NCBI RefSeq assembly: GCF_030209435.1 | Contig: NZ_JARVRX010000018.1 | Location: 1-64,000, forward strand | DNA: 64,000 bases | Origin: Mycolicibacterium sp. lyk4-40-TYG-92 | Lineage (GTDB): Bacteria; Actinomycetota; Actinomycetes; Mycobacteriales; Mycobacteriaceae | Reading direction: 5' to 3' | Translations under genes and position numbers: made by a program | Notes under the pieces: generated by a model | Databases searched by the model: none | Seen by the model: the letters and a program-made list of their open reading frames with translations, nothing else | What the model was told of the DNA's origin: nothing | Shown: piece after piece, positions 8,913 through 16,664 of the stretch | Position numbering within the stretch: position 1 is the first letter of the stretch | How the letters are laid out: each line of letters starts with the position of its first letter

Positions 8913-8930
8913 TTGAACAAGGTTGTTCAG
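8913..8930. promoter_or_regulatory. Operator O2 for the divergent TetR
   Basis: Second copy of the same operator, TTGAACA-N4-TGTTCAG, matching O1 at 13 of 14 arm positions, centred 37 bp away. It lies upstream of a TATCGT -10 candidate for tetR at 8961-8966. Confidence 0.72.
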
Positions 8931-9011
8931 AACAGGGATGGTGTGTGCAATCGTCGTTGCTATCGTTTTGAATTGGACACGTGATGCGGGCGGTATGGAA
9001 GGAGCGGCGCG

Positions 9012-9617
9012 ATGACCACGACCGACGACCGGATTGTGACGGCGGCAGTGCGGCTCTTCGTCGAGAAGGGCACCACGCAGGTCACCATCAGCGAGCTCGC
9101 GCAAGAGGCGAACGTGGCCCGCGGCACCCTGTACCGGAACGTCGGCTCGATGGACGATTTGTTCGATCGGGTCGTCGCCGAGATCACCGCGGACCTGCAT
9201 CGGCGCGTTTCGGCTTCGTTCGCGGCGATTGATGATTCCGCGACGAGGCTGGCCACCGGCATCCGGATGTGGGTCCGATACGCGCATGAGAATCCGCAGC
9301 TGGGCAGGTTCGCCGTCAAGTTCGGCCTGAGCGAGGAGGGGTTGCGGTCGTGGATGGCAGGGCCGCCGAGCGGCGATGTCGACGCCGGTGTTGCGGCCGG
9401 CCGCTACCAGCTGGGCGAGGTCGGCGTCGACAGTGTCGCCTCACTGGTCCTCGGCGCCACGGTGAGCGCCATGTGGATGGTGCTCGAAGGTCATCAGACG
9501 TGGCGTGAAGCCGGCTCGTCCACTGCGGAACTTGTGTTGCGCGCCTTGGGGATCGATGTCGAAGAGGCGCACCGAATCGCCACCGATCCGCTGCCCGTCC
9601 TACCCCCGTCCGCCTGA
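9012..9617 (+). CDS. TetR/AcrR family regulator
   Basis: A 201-residue repressor-type regulator. The N-terminal helix-turn-helix is clear: TISELAQEANVARGTLYRNVGSMDDL, with the recognition helix around residues 35-50. The rest is an all-helical ligand domain without recognisable metal or substrate signature. AAGGAG lies 7 bases before the ATG. It is divergent from the aromatic-catabolism operon and shares the 170-base intergenic region holding two matching palindromes, so it most likely represses both the operon and itself until an aromatic intermediate binds. The next gene starts on the base after its stop. Confidence 0.92.
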   Translation: MTTTDDRIVTAAVRLFVEKGTTQVTISELAQEANVARGTLYRNVGSMDDLFDRVVAEITADLHRRVSASFAAIDDSATRLATGIRMWVRYAHENPQLGRFAVKFGLSEEGLRSWMAGPPSGDVDAGVAAGRYQLGEVGVDSVASLVLGATVSAMWMVLEGHQTWREAGSSTAELVLRALGIDVEEAHRIATDPLPVLPPSA

Positions 9618-10685
9618 ATGCCTGCTGGCATGGCCCGCGTTCGCCGCTGCTCGAGGTGGCTCGCTGCCGTCATCGGATTGGTCGTCGCACTCGTGGCCGG
9701 CAGCTGTCTGTGGGTGCGCCCGTCGCTCGTCGCGATGCCGGTGGTGCCCGCCGGCGGCTACGGATTCAGCGTCGGCGCGCCCCAGTCGTGGATGAGCGAC
9801 GCCGACGCCGACCGCGAACTCGATGCCGTCGCCCGCACCGGGGCGGAGTGGATGCGCGTGCTGATCGACTGGCACCTCGTGGAACCCGTTAAGGGCCAAT
9901 ACAATTGGCACTATGTCGACCATTGGGTGAACGGCTCGAAAAAGCGCGGGTTGAAGGTACTCGGACTGATCGCGTACAGCCCCACCTGGGCTCGGGCGCC
10001 GGGCTCGTATTTCAGCGCGCCACCGGTCAATCCGGCGGACTACGCCGCGTTCGTCACGGCGGTCGTACAGCGCTACGGCGACCGGGTCGCCGACTGGGAG
10101 ATCTGGAACGAGCCGAACCTGCCGCTGTTCTTCGGGTTCACCGATAACCGCGCCGCGGTCTACACCGAGCTGCTCAAGGCGGCGTATCCGGCGATCAAGG
10201 CCATTCAGCCTGACGCCACGGTCGTCGCCGCCGGGCTGAGCCGCGCCACCGGTCCGGACGCGCCGACGAAATTCCTTGCCGACATGTATGCCAATGGTGC
10301 GCGGAAGTTCTTCGATGCCACCGCGATGCACCCGTACGTGTTCCCCGGTGGCATCGCCGAGGACGGTGACAACGGGTGGTCGGACCTGGTGCGTGTGCAC
10401 GACCTGATGACCGTCAACGGCGACGGCGACAAGAAGGTCTGGATGACCGAACTGGGTGCCTCGACGTGCGCGCCGCAGGCCCGGGGCGTCAGCCAGGACG
10501 AGCAGGCGCGCCAGATCCTGCAGGTGCTGTCGGGTGTGGCGGGGGCCGGTTGGAGCGGTCCGGCGTTCATCTTCGCGGTGCGCGACACCGACACTGCCAA
10601 GCGTGACGACCTCGAATCCAACTTTGGCGCGTTGCTGACGTCGGACTGGAAACCCAAGTTCACGGCCGCGGTGCTGGCTCGGTAG
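9618..10685 (+). CDS. Exported glycosidase-like protein (GH5/GH39-type TIM barrel)
   Basis: A 355-residue protein with an N-terminal membrane or signal segment (about residues 14-40, no clear cleavage site) followed by a clan-A TIM barrel. The two catalytic glutamates are visible: Glu165 in WEIWNEPN (acid/base) and Glu278 in VWMTELGAS (nucleophile). Substrate cannot be told; mycobacterial proteins of this type are annotated as cellulases or beta-xylosidases. The ATG directly abuts the tetR stop (TGAATG), and a second ATG at 9630 is also possible. Co-transcription with tetR is likely, but no link to aromatic catabolism is evident. Confidence 0.83.
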   Translation: MPAGMARVRRCSRWLAAVIGLVVALVAGSCLWVRPSLVAMPVVPAGGYGFSVGAPQSWMSDADADRELDAVARTGAEWMRVLIDWHLVEPVKGQYNWHYVDHWVNGSKKRGLKVLGLIAYSPTWARAPGSYFSAPPVNPADYAAFVTAVVQRYGDRVADWEIWNEPNLPLFFGFTDNRAAVYTELLKAAYPAIKAIQPDATVVAAGLSRATGPDAPTKFLADMYANGARKFFDATAMHPYVFPGGIAEDGDNGWSDLVRVHDLMTVNGDGDKKVWMTELGASTCAPQARGVSQDEQARQILQVLSGVAGAGWSGPAFIFAVRDTDTAKRDDLESNFGALLTSDWKPKFTAAVLAR

Positions 10686-10710
10686 CCCACCACGGCGGCC
10701 GCGCCGCTCG

Positions 10711-10722
10711 TATAGTCGAGGC
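10711..10722 (+). promoter_or_regulatory. Leaderless promoter of viuB
   Basis: TATAGT (10711-10716) followed by exactly six bases and the GTG start, the spacing that puts transcription start on the G of the start codon. There is no Shine-Dalgarno sequence. Confidence 0.7.
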
Positions 10723-11568
10723 GTGGCAGGCCGTCCGATTCATACGTTCGAAGTACTCCGCACCCAGCGCCTGACCCCGCACATGATTCGTGTTGTGTTC
10801 GGCGGCAACGGGTTCGACACCTTCACTCCCAAGGAATTCACAGATTCCTACGTCAAGTTCGTCATCGTGCCCGCGGGTGTCCAGGTGGCCGGCCTGGCGC
10901 AGCCCCTGACGCTCGACAGCTTCGAGGCGCTGCCGGCCGACCAGCGCCCGACGGTGCGCACCTACACCGTGCGCAGCGTCGACGTCGAACAGCGTGAACT
11001 CACCGTCGACTTCGTGGTGCACGGCGACACCGGTGTGGCGGGACCGTGGGCGGAGTCGTTGGCGCCCGGCGACCCGGCGTACCTCATGGGACCCAACGGG
11101 GCCTACGCCCCGAACCCCGCCGCCGACTGGCACCTGCTGGCCGGCGACGAAGCCGGGCTGCCGGCGCTCAGCACCGCGCTGGAAGCGTTGCCGCCCAACG
11201 CGATCGGCCAGGCCTTCATCGAGGTCGGCGGGCCCGACGACGAGCTGGATCTGACCGCGCCCGCAGGCGTGAAGATTCAGTGGATTCACCGTGGTGGCCG
11301 CGCCGACCTGGTGCCAGACGACCAGGCGGGGGACAACGCGCCGCTCATCGCGGCGGTCCGGGCGGCCGACTGGCTGCCCGGCCAGGTCCAGGTGTTCGTG
11401 CACGGCGAGGCGCAGGCCGTCATGCACAACCTGCGGCCATACCTGCGCAAGGAGCGCGGCGTCGGCGCCGAATGGGCGTCCATCTCCGGCTACTGGCGCC
11501 GCGGCCGCACCGAGGAGACCTTCCGGCAGTGGAAGGCCGAACTGGCCAAGGCCGAAGCCGGGGCATAG
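10723..11568 (+). CDS. viuB: Siderophore-interacting protein (FAD/NAD(P)H ferric reductase)
   Basis: A 281-residue cytoplasmic flavoprotein of the SIP/ViuB family, which releases iron from imported ferric siderophores by reduction. The FAD-binding motif RTYTVR is at about residues 80-85, and the NAD(P)H-binding region begins at LLAGDEAGLPALSTALE near residue 140. The C-terminal region has the SGYWRRGRTEE segment typical of the family. Start is GTG with a leaderless promoter. The position upstream of xerC matches Rv2895c (viuB) of M. tuberculosis, although there the two genes are adjacent and here two genes intervene. Confidence 0.9.
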   Translation: MAGRPIHTFEVLRTQRLTPHMIRVVFGGNGFDTFTPKEFTDSYVKFVIVPAGVQVAGLAQPLTLDSFEALPADQRPTVRTYTVRSVDVEQRELTVDFVVHGDTGVAGPWAESLAPGDPAYLMGPNGAYAPNPAADWHLLAGDEAGLPALSTALEALPPNAIGQAFIEVGGPDDELDLTAPAGVKIQWIHRGGRADLVPDDQAGDNAPLIAAVRAADWLPGQVQVFVHGEAQAVMHNLRPYLRKERGVGAEWASISGYWRRGRTEETFRQWKAELAKAEAGA

Positions 11569-11639
11569 GCCGAAGCCACCGCGCCGGCCGACGCTAATGT
11601 GCGATCCTCAGCCGAAGTGGCAACGGAAGGGCGGGCCTG

Positions 11640-12806
11640 ATGGCGTTCGGTGACTACCAACTCGAGATCTATCTGCAGGGGCTCGGCGGTGTCGTCCCCA
11701 CGCTGCCGATCTCGTTCGCCGAACTCGAGGAGCGCGCCCAGGCCGCGATGCCGCCGTCGATCTGGTCGTACGTCGCCGGCGGCGCCGGTGACGAGCGGAC
11801 GCAGCGCGTCAACGTCAGCGCCTTCGACCGCTGGGGACTCATGCCGCGGATGCTGGTCGGGGCCACCGAGCGCGATCTGACGATCGACCTGTTCGGGCTG
11901 AAGCTGCCGTCGCCGCTGTTCCTGGCGCCCATCGGCGTCATGGGCATCTGCTCGCGGGACGGCCACGGTGACCTGCATGCCGCGCGGGCCGCCGCCCAGA
12001 CCGGCGTACCCATGATGGTCTCGACGCTCACCAGCGATCCGCTGGAGGATGTGGCCGCCGAATTCGGTGACACCCCAGGCTTTTTCCAGCTGTACACCCC
12101 GAAGGACCGGGACCTGGCGGCCAGCCTGGTCGGCCGCGCCGAAGCCGCGGGGTACCAGGGCATCGTCGTCACCCTCGACACCTGGGTGCCCGGCTGGCGT
12201 CCCCGCGACCTGTCGACAGCCAACTTCCCGCAGCTGCGTGGCCACTGCCTGTCCAACTACACCAGCGACCCGGTGTTCCGGGCCAAGCTGCCCGCGCCGC
12301 CGGAGCAGAACCCGCAGGGCGTGGTGATGCAGTGGGTGCAGGACTTCGGCAACCCGCTGACCTGGGATGATCTGCCCTGGCTGCGCTCGCTGACGAAGTT
12401 GCCGCTGCTGGTCAAGGGCATCTGCCATCCCGACGACGCGCGGCGCGTCCGCGACGCCGGGCTCGACGGCATCTACTGCTCCAACCACGGTGGCCGGCAG
12501 GCCAACGGCGGCATTCCGGCCATCGACTGCCTGCCCGGCGTCGTCGCGGCGGCCGACGGCCTGCCGGTGCTGTTCGACTCCGGCGTCCGAACCGGTGCCG
12601 ACGTCGTCAAGGCGCTGGCGCTGGGCGCGACCGCCGTCGGTATCGGGCGACCCTACGCGTACGGGATGGCACTCGCCGGCACCGCCGGCGTCGTCCACGT
12701 GGTGCGGTCCCTGCTGGCGGAGACCGACCTGACCATGGCCATCGACGGCTACCGCGCGCTGGCCGATCTGACGCCGGATGCCTTGCGCCGCGTCGAGGGG
12801 CGTTGA
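11640..12806 (+). CDS. FMN-dependent alpha-hydroxy acid oxidase, lactate 2-monooxygenase-like
   Basis: A 388-residue TIM-barrel flavoenzyme of the lactate oxidase/glycolate oxidase family. It resembles M. smegmatis lactate 2-monooxygenase (L-lactate + O2 to acetate + CO2) throughout: GDYxxEIYxQGL near the N-terminus, YVAGGxGDE, LTSDPLED, and a catalytic His283 in CSNHGGRQANGG. FMN phosphate contacts are in LFDSGVRTGADVVKALALGA. The sequence is somewhat shorter (about 388 versus 394), with a contracted loop after residue 215. An AGGGCGGG stretch precedes the ATG. A plain 2-hydroxy acid oxidase is the alternative. Confidence 0.86.
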   Translation: MAFGDYQLEIYLQGLGGVVPTLPISFAELEERAQAAMPPSIWSYVAGGAGDERTQRVNVSAFDRWGLMPRMLVGATERDLTIDLFGLKLPSPLFLAPIGVMGICSRDGHGDLHAARAAAQTGVPMMVSTLTSDPLEDVAAEFGDTPGFFQLYTPKDRDLAASLVGRAEAAGYQGIVVTLDTWVPGWRPRDLSTANFPQLRGHCLSNYTSDPVFRAKLPAPPEQNPQGVVMQWVQDFGNPLTWDDLPWLRSLTKLPLLVKGICHPDDARRVRDAGLDGIYCSNHGGRQANGGIPAIDCLPGVVAAADGLPVLFDSGVRTGADVVKALALGATAVGIGRPYAYGMALAGTAGVVHVVRSLLAETDLTMAIDGYRALADLTPDALRRVEGR

Positions 12807-12820
12807 CGCGCGTACTCGAT

Positions 12821-12893
12821 AAGTGGATGCAATGATCGATATTACATCCACTTAATCTATAAATGGATGTAATATCTCGGTGTGCATCCACTT
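12821..12893. repeat. Four phased 13-bp repeats over the fic promoter
   Basis: Copies of ATTrCATCCACTT at 12821-12833 (reverse), 12841-12853 (forward), 12861-12873 (reverse, one further change) and 12881-12893 (forward, degenerate at its first bases). Each starts exactly 20 bp after the last. Pairs form inverted repeats such as AAGTGGATG/CATCCACTT and ATTACATCCA/TGGATGTAAT. The last two copies cover the -10 box and the start codon. Confidence 0.85.
12870..12881 (+). promoter_or_regulatory. Leaderless promoter of fic
   Basis: TAATAT (12870-12875), six bases, then GTG at 12882. No ribosome binding site is present, so the mRNA probably begins at the start codon. Confidence 0.65.
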
Positions 12894-14057
12894 GACGCCG
12901 TCACTTATGAGGATGTGCGCTGGGAGCCGCAGGTTCGTTATGCAGGCATGCCACCCAAGTACGGCACCTATCACCCGGCTGTACCGGCAAGCATCGCCGA
13001 ACTGGACCTGGCATTGCCCTACGGCGTGGTGGCCGAGGCTGAAGCGGCGAGCCGCGAGATAGCCCGGTTCGACGCCGAACTGGGCGGTGAGATGGTGCCG
13101 TTCGCTGCGGTCCTGCTGCGGTCGGAATCCGCCGCCAGCTCACAAATCGAAAACCTCTCGGCGTCGGCACGATCTATTGCTGAGGAAGAGCTCGTCGGTG
13201 GCACAGGCAAGCGCAACGCCGTCGACATCGTCGCGAACACCGCCGCGATGCGGGCGGCATTGGCGCTGTCGGGGACCATCGACGCCGCTGCCATCTTGGC
13301 GATGCACGCTGCGCTCATGGCCGATCAGCCGCGGCATACCCCGGGGCAGTGGCGTACTGAGCCGGTGTGGATCGGTCGCGGGTCGGCACCGATCGGAGCC
13401 ACGTTCGTAGGCCCACGTCACGAGCTCATTCCCGCTGCGATCGACGACCTCATCGCGTTCACGAAGCGCACCGACACTGCGGTACTGCCACTCATCGCGG
13501 TGGCCCACGCGCAATTCGAGACACTGCACCCGTTTACTGACGGCAACGGCCGCACGGGGCGTGCGCTGGTGCAAGCGCTGCTGCGCAACAAGGCATTGAC
13601 CCGTCAGATCACCGTGCCGGTGTCGGCGGGTTTGCTGGCCGATACGGACGGATACATCGGGGCACTGATGGCGTACCGGGAGGGTGACGCCGCGCCCATC
13701 GTGGAGCGATTTGCCGAGGCGAGCGTGCGCGCGACGGTCAATGGTCGGCAGCTGGTCACAGACTTGCGCACCATCCGCGCCAGCTGGAACGACAGGATCA
13801 CCGCGCGCGCGGATTCCGGAGCGTGGAAAGTGGCCGACCTACTGACCAGCCGTCCAGTGATCAATGCCGCGTTGCTCGTGGACGCGGGCATCGTGGCCCA
13901 AACTGCACATGCCCAGCGAGTGCTGACCCCCTTGGTTGAGGCGGGCGTAATCATCGAGACCACCGCCGGCCGCCGCAATCGCGTATGGCGATCCGCGGAA
14001 GTTCTTGCCGCGCTCGATGCGTTCGCCGAACGTGCGGGCAGGCGCGTCGACGTCTGA
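12882..14057 (+). CDS. Fic family protein (AMP transferase) with C-terminal winged helix
   Basis: A 391-residue Fic protein. Residues 216-227 form the active site HPFTDGNGRTGR, which transfers AMP (or another nucleotide group) from ATP to a hydroxyl on a target protein. The inhibitory motif (S/T)xxxE(G/N) is present N-terminally as SSQIEN (Ser86-Glu90-Asn91), so this is a self-inhibited class II Fic protein. The last 90 residues (SGAWKVADLLTSRP onward) look like a winged helix-turn-helix, as in other actinobacterial Fic proteins. No antitoxin gene is adjacent. The four repeats over its promoter suggest autoregulation, perhaps by this domain. It interrupts the viuB-xerC neighbourhood seen in M. 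tuberculosis. Confidence 0.92.
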   Translation: MHPLDAVTYEDVRWEPQVRYAGMPPKYGTYHPAVPASIAELDLALPYGVVAEAEAASREIARFDAELGGEMVPFAAVLLRSESAASSQIENLSASARSIAEEELVGGTGKRNAVDIVANTAAMRAALALSGTIDAAAILAMHAALMADQPRHTPGQWRTEPVWIGRGSAPIGATFVGPRHELIPAAIDDLIAFTKRTDTAVLPLIAVAHAQFETLHPFTDGNGRTGRALVQALLRNKALTRQITVPVSAGLLADTDGYIGALMAYREGDAAPIVERFAEASVRATVNGRQLVTDLRTIRASWNDRITARADSGAWKVADLLTSRPVINAALLVDAGIVAQTAHAQRVLTPLVEAGVIIETTAGRRNRVWRSAEVLAALDAFAERAGRRVDV

Positions 14058-14125
14058 GGTCACAGCTCGGCCACCGACGGGTGGCGTGACAGGCGATCGG
14101 CCGAGGGTTCTGCCAACGTAGGGGA

Positions 14126-15022
14126 GTGCACCAGGCGGTTCTCGATGAGTTCGATCAGTACCTCGAACTCGAATGCGGCCGTTCCGAGCACACCCGGCGG
14201 GCCTATCTCGGTGACCTGCGGTCGCTCGGGGAATTCCTCGGCGACGACGCGACCATCGCGGACCTGGACCTCATGACACTGCGGGCCTGGCTCGCAGAAC
14301 AGGCAAGCCGGGGCGCCGCGCGCACGACGCTGTCCCGCCGGACCTCGGCGGTCAAGACTTTCACCGCCTGGGCGGTGCGGCGGGGCCTGCTCGAGACCGA
14401 CCCGGCCGTGCGGCTGCAGACCCCCAAGGCTCATCGTGCGCTGCCTGCCGTGCTGCGTCAGGACCAAGCCGTCGATGCCATGTCGGCGGCGAATTCCGGT
14501 GCGGAGCAAGGCGATCCGATGGCGCTGCGGGACCGGCTGATCGTCGAGATGCTGTACGCCACCGGCATCCGCGTCAGCGAGCTCTGCGGCCTGGACATCG
14601 ACGACGTCGACCAGGGCCGCAGGTTGCTGCGCGTCCTCGGTAAAGGCGACAAGGAGCGCACCGTGCCCTTCGGTGAGCCGGCCTCCAACGCGCTACGGGC
14701 GTGGCTGTCCGACGGCCGCCCGGCACTGGCGGTCGCGACGTCGGGCCCGGCGCTGCTGCTCGGGGCGCGGGGACGACGCCTGGACCCCCGCCAGGCGCGG
14801 ACCGTCGTGCACCAGACGGTCTCGGCGGTCGACGGCGCGCCCGACATCGGGCCGCACGGGCTGCGGCACAGCGCGGCCACCCATCTGCTGGAGGGTGGCG
14901 CCGACCTGCGGGTGGTGCAGGAGCTGCTGGGCCATTCGTCGCTCGCGACCACCCAGCTGTACACGCACGTGACCGTCGCCCGGCTGCGCGCCGTCCACGA
15001 CCAGGCCCACCCCCGCGCCTGA
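14126..15022 (+). CDS. xerC: Tyrosine recombinase XerC
   Basis: A 298-residue site-specific recombinase that with XerD resolves chromosome dimers at dif. The N-terminal SAM-like DNA-binding domain covers about residues 1-95. The catalytic set is complete: Arg149 (ATGIRVSEL), Lys173 (GKGDKERTV), His244 and Arg247 (HGLRHSAATH), His270 (LLGHSS) and nucleophile Tyr279 (TQLYTHV). Start is GTG. The position just before the M23 peptidase and rpsB agrees with M. tuberculosis xerC (Rv2894c), which supports the chromosomal housekeeping role rather than a mobile-element integrase. Confidence 0.95.
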   Translation: MHQAVLDEFDQYLELECGRSEHTRRAYLGDLRSLGEFLGDDATIADLDLMTLRAWLAEQASRGAARTTLSRRTSAVKTFTAWAVRRGLLETDPAVRLQTPKAHRALPAVLRQDQAVDAMSAANSGAEQGDPMALRDRLIVEMLYATGIRVSELCGLDIDDVDQGRRLLRVLGKGDKERTVPFGEPASNALRAWLSDGRPALAVATSGPALLLGARGRRLDPRQARTVVHQTVSAVDGAPDIGPHGLRHSAATHLLEGGADLRVVQELLGHSSLATTQLYTHVTVARLRAVHDQAHPRA

Positions 15023-15067
15023 CCCACCTGCCCTGGCTCACCCATTCACCTACACCTCCGCGAGCGG

Positions 15068-15553
15068 TCAAGGCGGCAGGGGTTTGAGGCGCACGGGGGT
15101 TTCGGCGAGGAGGCCGAGGGGGTCGACGTAGTCGGCATTGGACGCCGCACCCCACATCGCGCCAAAGTGCAGGCAACTGCCGCATCCCGGATGCCCGGCA
15201 ACCAGCGTGCCGAGCGGCGATCCCGCGGTGACGGCGGCGCCGGGCCGGACCGCGGCACGAACGGGCTCGTAGCTGGACCGCAGCCCGCCCGGATGCGCCA
15301 CCGATACGACCGGACGGCCCGCGAGCTCCCCGGCGAACACCACGGTGCCCGGGGCCGCGGCGTACACGGTCTGGCCGGGCGCGCCGGCGAGGTCGACGCC
15401 GCGATGCCCGCGCTGCCAGTTCGGCTGTGGCGCGTCGAACGCGCGCACGACGGCCGGCCGCGGGCGCAGCGGCCAGTCCAGCCGGTCGCCGTCGGCGTGC
15501 GCCACGCCGGCCGGCCAGACAGTGGCGAGCACCACAAGTAGGACGATTCGCAT
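15068..15553 (-). CDS. Secreted M23 (LytM) family peptidase
   Basis: A 161-residue exported protein with a signal peptide ending near AHA (residues 1-20) and one LytM zinc-peptidase domain. Zinc ligands fit HRGVDLAG (His and Asp) and the His of CLHFGAMWG. Two Cys (GCGSC) flank this site and may form a disulfide. Such enzymes cut peptidoglycan cross-bridges; in mycobacteria they act in cell-wall remodelling. It corresponds to Rv2891 of M. tuberculosis, in the same divergent position relative to rpsB. It ends 45 bases from the xerC stop. Confidence 0.9.
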   Translation of the reverse strand: MRIVLLVVLATVWPAGVAHADGDRLDWPLRPRPAVVRAFDAPQPNWQRGHRGVDLAGAPGQTVYAAAPGTVVFAGELAGRPVVSVAHPGGLRSSYEPVRAAVRPGAAVTAGSPLGTLVAGHPGCGSCLHFGAMWGAASNADYVDPLGLLAETPVRLKPLPP

Positions 15554-15605
15554 CAGCCCAGTTCAGCGCTCCGTCCGGGGCTTCGGCACCCCCGCAAACC
15601 CGATC

Positions 15606-15632
15606 TGTGGATAACCGGCGCACTGTGGACAA
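15606..15632. promoter_or_regulatory. Two DnaA-box-like 9-mers upstream of rpsB
   Basis: TGTGGATAA (15606-15614) and TGTGGACAA (15624-15632) in direct orientation, 18 bp apart. Their reverse complements TTATCCACA and TTGTCCACA match the E. coli DnaA box and the mycobacterial DnaA-box consensus. They lie directly upstream of a possible rpsB -10, TAAACT at 15652-15657. Confidence 0.5.
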
Positions 15633-15841
15633 AAGCACCCTGGCAAGCGTGTAAACTTCCACCTGCAATCCGCATTCGTGGGTTGACTTCGCGCGCCTGC
15701 ACAGCGGCTCGATCTCGGGTCGCCATCGCATGCCGGGCGGTCCCTCCTCGGGCAACCGAGTTGGGTCCGGCACGCAGCAGACGCCAGGGTCCGGGATCAC
15801 CCGAAACCGGACGACAACCGATAACTAAGTGAGGCACCAAC

Positions 15842-16663
15842 ATGGCCGTAGTGACCATGAAGCAGCTGCTTGATAGCGGCGCACACTTCGGGCACCAGAC
15901 CCGTCGCTGGAACCCCAAGATGAAGCGGTTCATCTTCACCGACCGCAACGGCATCTACATCATCGACCTGCAGCAGACGCTGACCTACATCGACAAGGCG
16001 TACGAATTCGTCAAGGAGACCGTTGCCCACGGTGGCACCGTGCTCTTCGTCGGTACCAAGAAGCAGGCGCAGGAGTCCATCGCTGACGAGGCCACCCGCG
16101 TCGGCATGCCCTTCGTGAACCAGCGCTGGCTGGGCGGCATGCTCACCAACTTCTCGACCGTTCACAAGCGCCTGCAGCGCCTGAAGGAACTCGAGTCGAT
16201 GGAGCAGACCGGTGGCTTCGAGGGTCGCACCAAGAAGGAAATCCTCATGCTGACGCGTGAGAAGAACAAGCTCGAGCGCAGCCTCGGCGGTATCCGGGAC
16301 ATGCAGAAGGTTCCGTCGGCCATCTGGGTCGTCGACACCAACAAGGAGCACCTGGCCGTTTCCGAGGCCATCAAGCTCGGCATCCCGGTCATCGCGATCC
16401 TGGACACCAACTGCGATCCCGACCAGGTCAACTACCCGATCCCGGGTAACGACGACGCCATCCGCAGCGCCGCGCTGCTGACCAAGGTGATCGCCTCCGC
16501 GGTTGCCGAGGGTCTGCAGGCCCGCTCGGGCGCCAAGACCGAGGCCGAAGGCGCCGAGCCGCTCGCCGAGTGGGAGCAGGAACTGCTCGCCGGCGCCACG
16601 GCAGGAACCGAGACCGCGACTTCTGCGGAAGCCGCCACCGAAACCACCACCACAGAAAGCTGA
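15842..16663 (+). CDS. rpsB: 30S ribosomal protein S2
   Basis: A 273-residue S2 protein of the small ribosomal subunit, needed for S1 docking and start-site binding. Family hallmarks: MKQLLDSGAHFGHQTRRWNPKM at the N-terminus, FVNQRWLGGMLTNF in the middle and IPVIAILDTNCDPD towards the end. The last 35 residues form an acidic Ala/Glu/Thr-rich tail, as in other actinobacteria. GTGAGG lies 7 bases before the ATG. The 288-base upstream region contains the promoter and two DnaA-box-like sequences. tsf follows one base after the stop, the usual rpsB-tsf operon. Confidence 0.99.
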   Translation: MAVVTMKQLLDSGAHFGHQTRRWNPKMKRFIFTDRNGIYIIDLQQTLTYIDKAYEFVKETVAHGGTVLFVGTKKQAQESIADEATRVGMPFVNQRWLGGMLTNFSTVHKRLQRLKELESMEQTGGFEGRTKKEILMLTREKNKLERSLGGIRDMQKVPSAIWVVDTNKEHLAVSEAIKLGIPVIAILDTNCDPDQVNYPIPGNDDAIRSAALLTKVIASAVAEGLQARSGAKTEAEGAEPLAEWEQELLAGATAGTETATSAEAATETTTTES

Positions 16664-16664
16664 G

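Noticed and set aside
14126..15022. Integrase of a mobile element next to fic
   Set aside because: Complete XerC with the conserved M. tuberculosis neighbours rpsB and M23 peptidase; no att repeats or phage genes seen.
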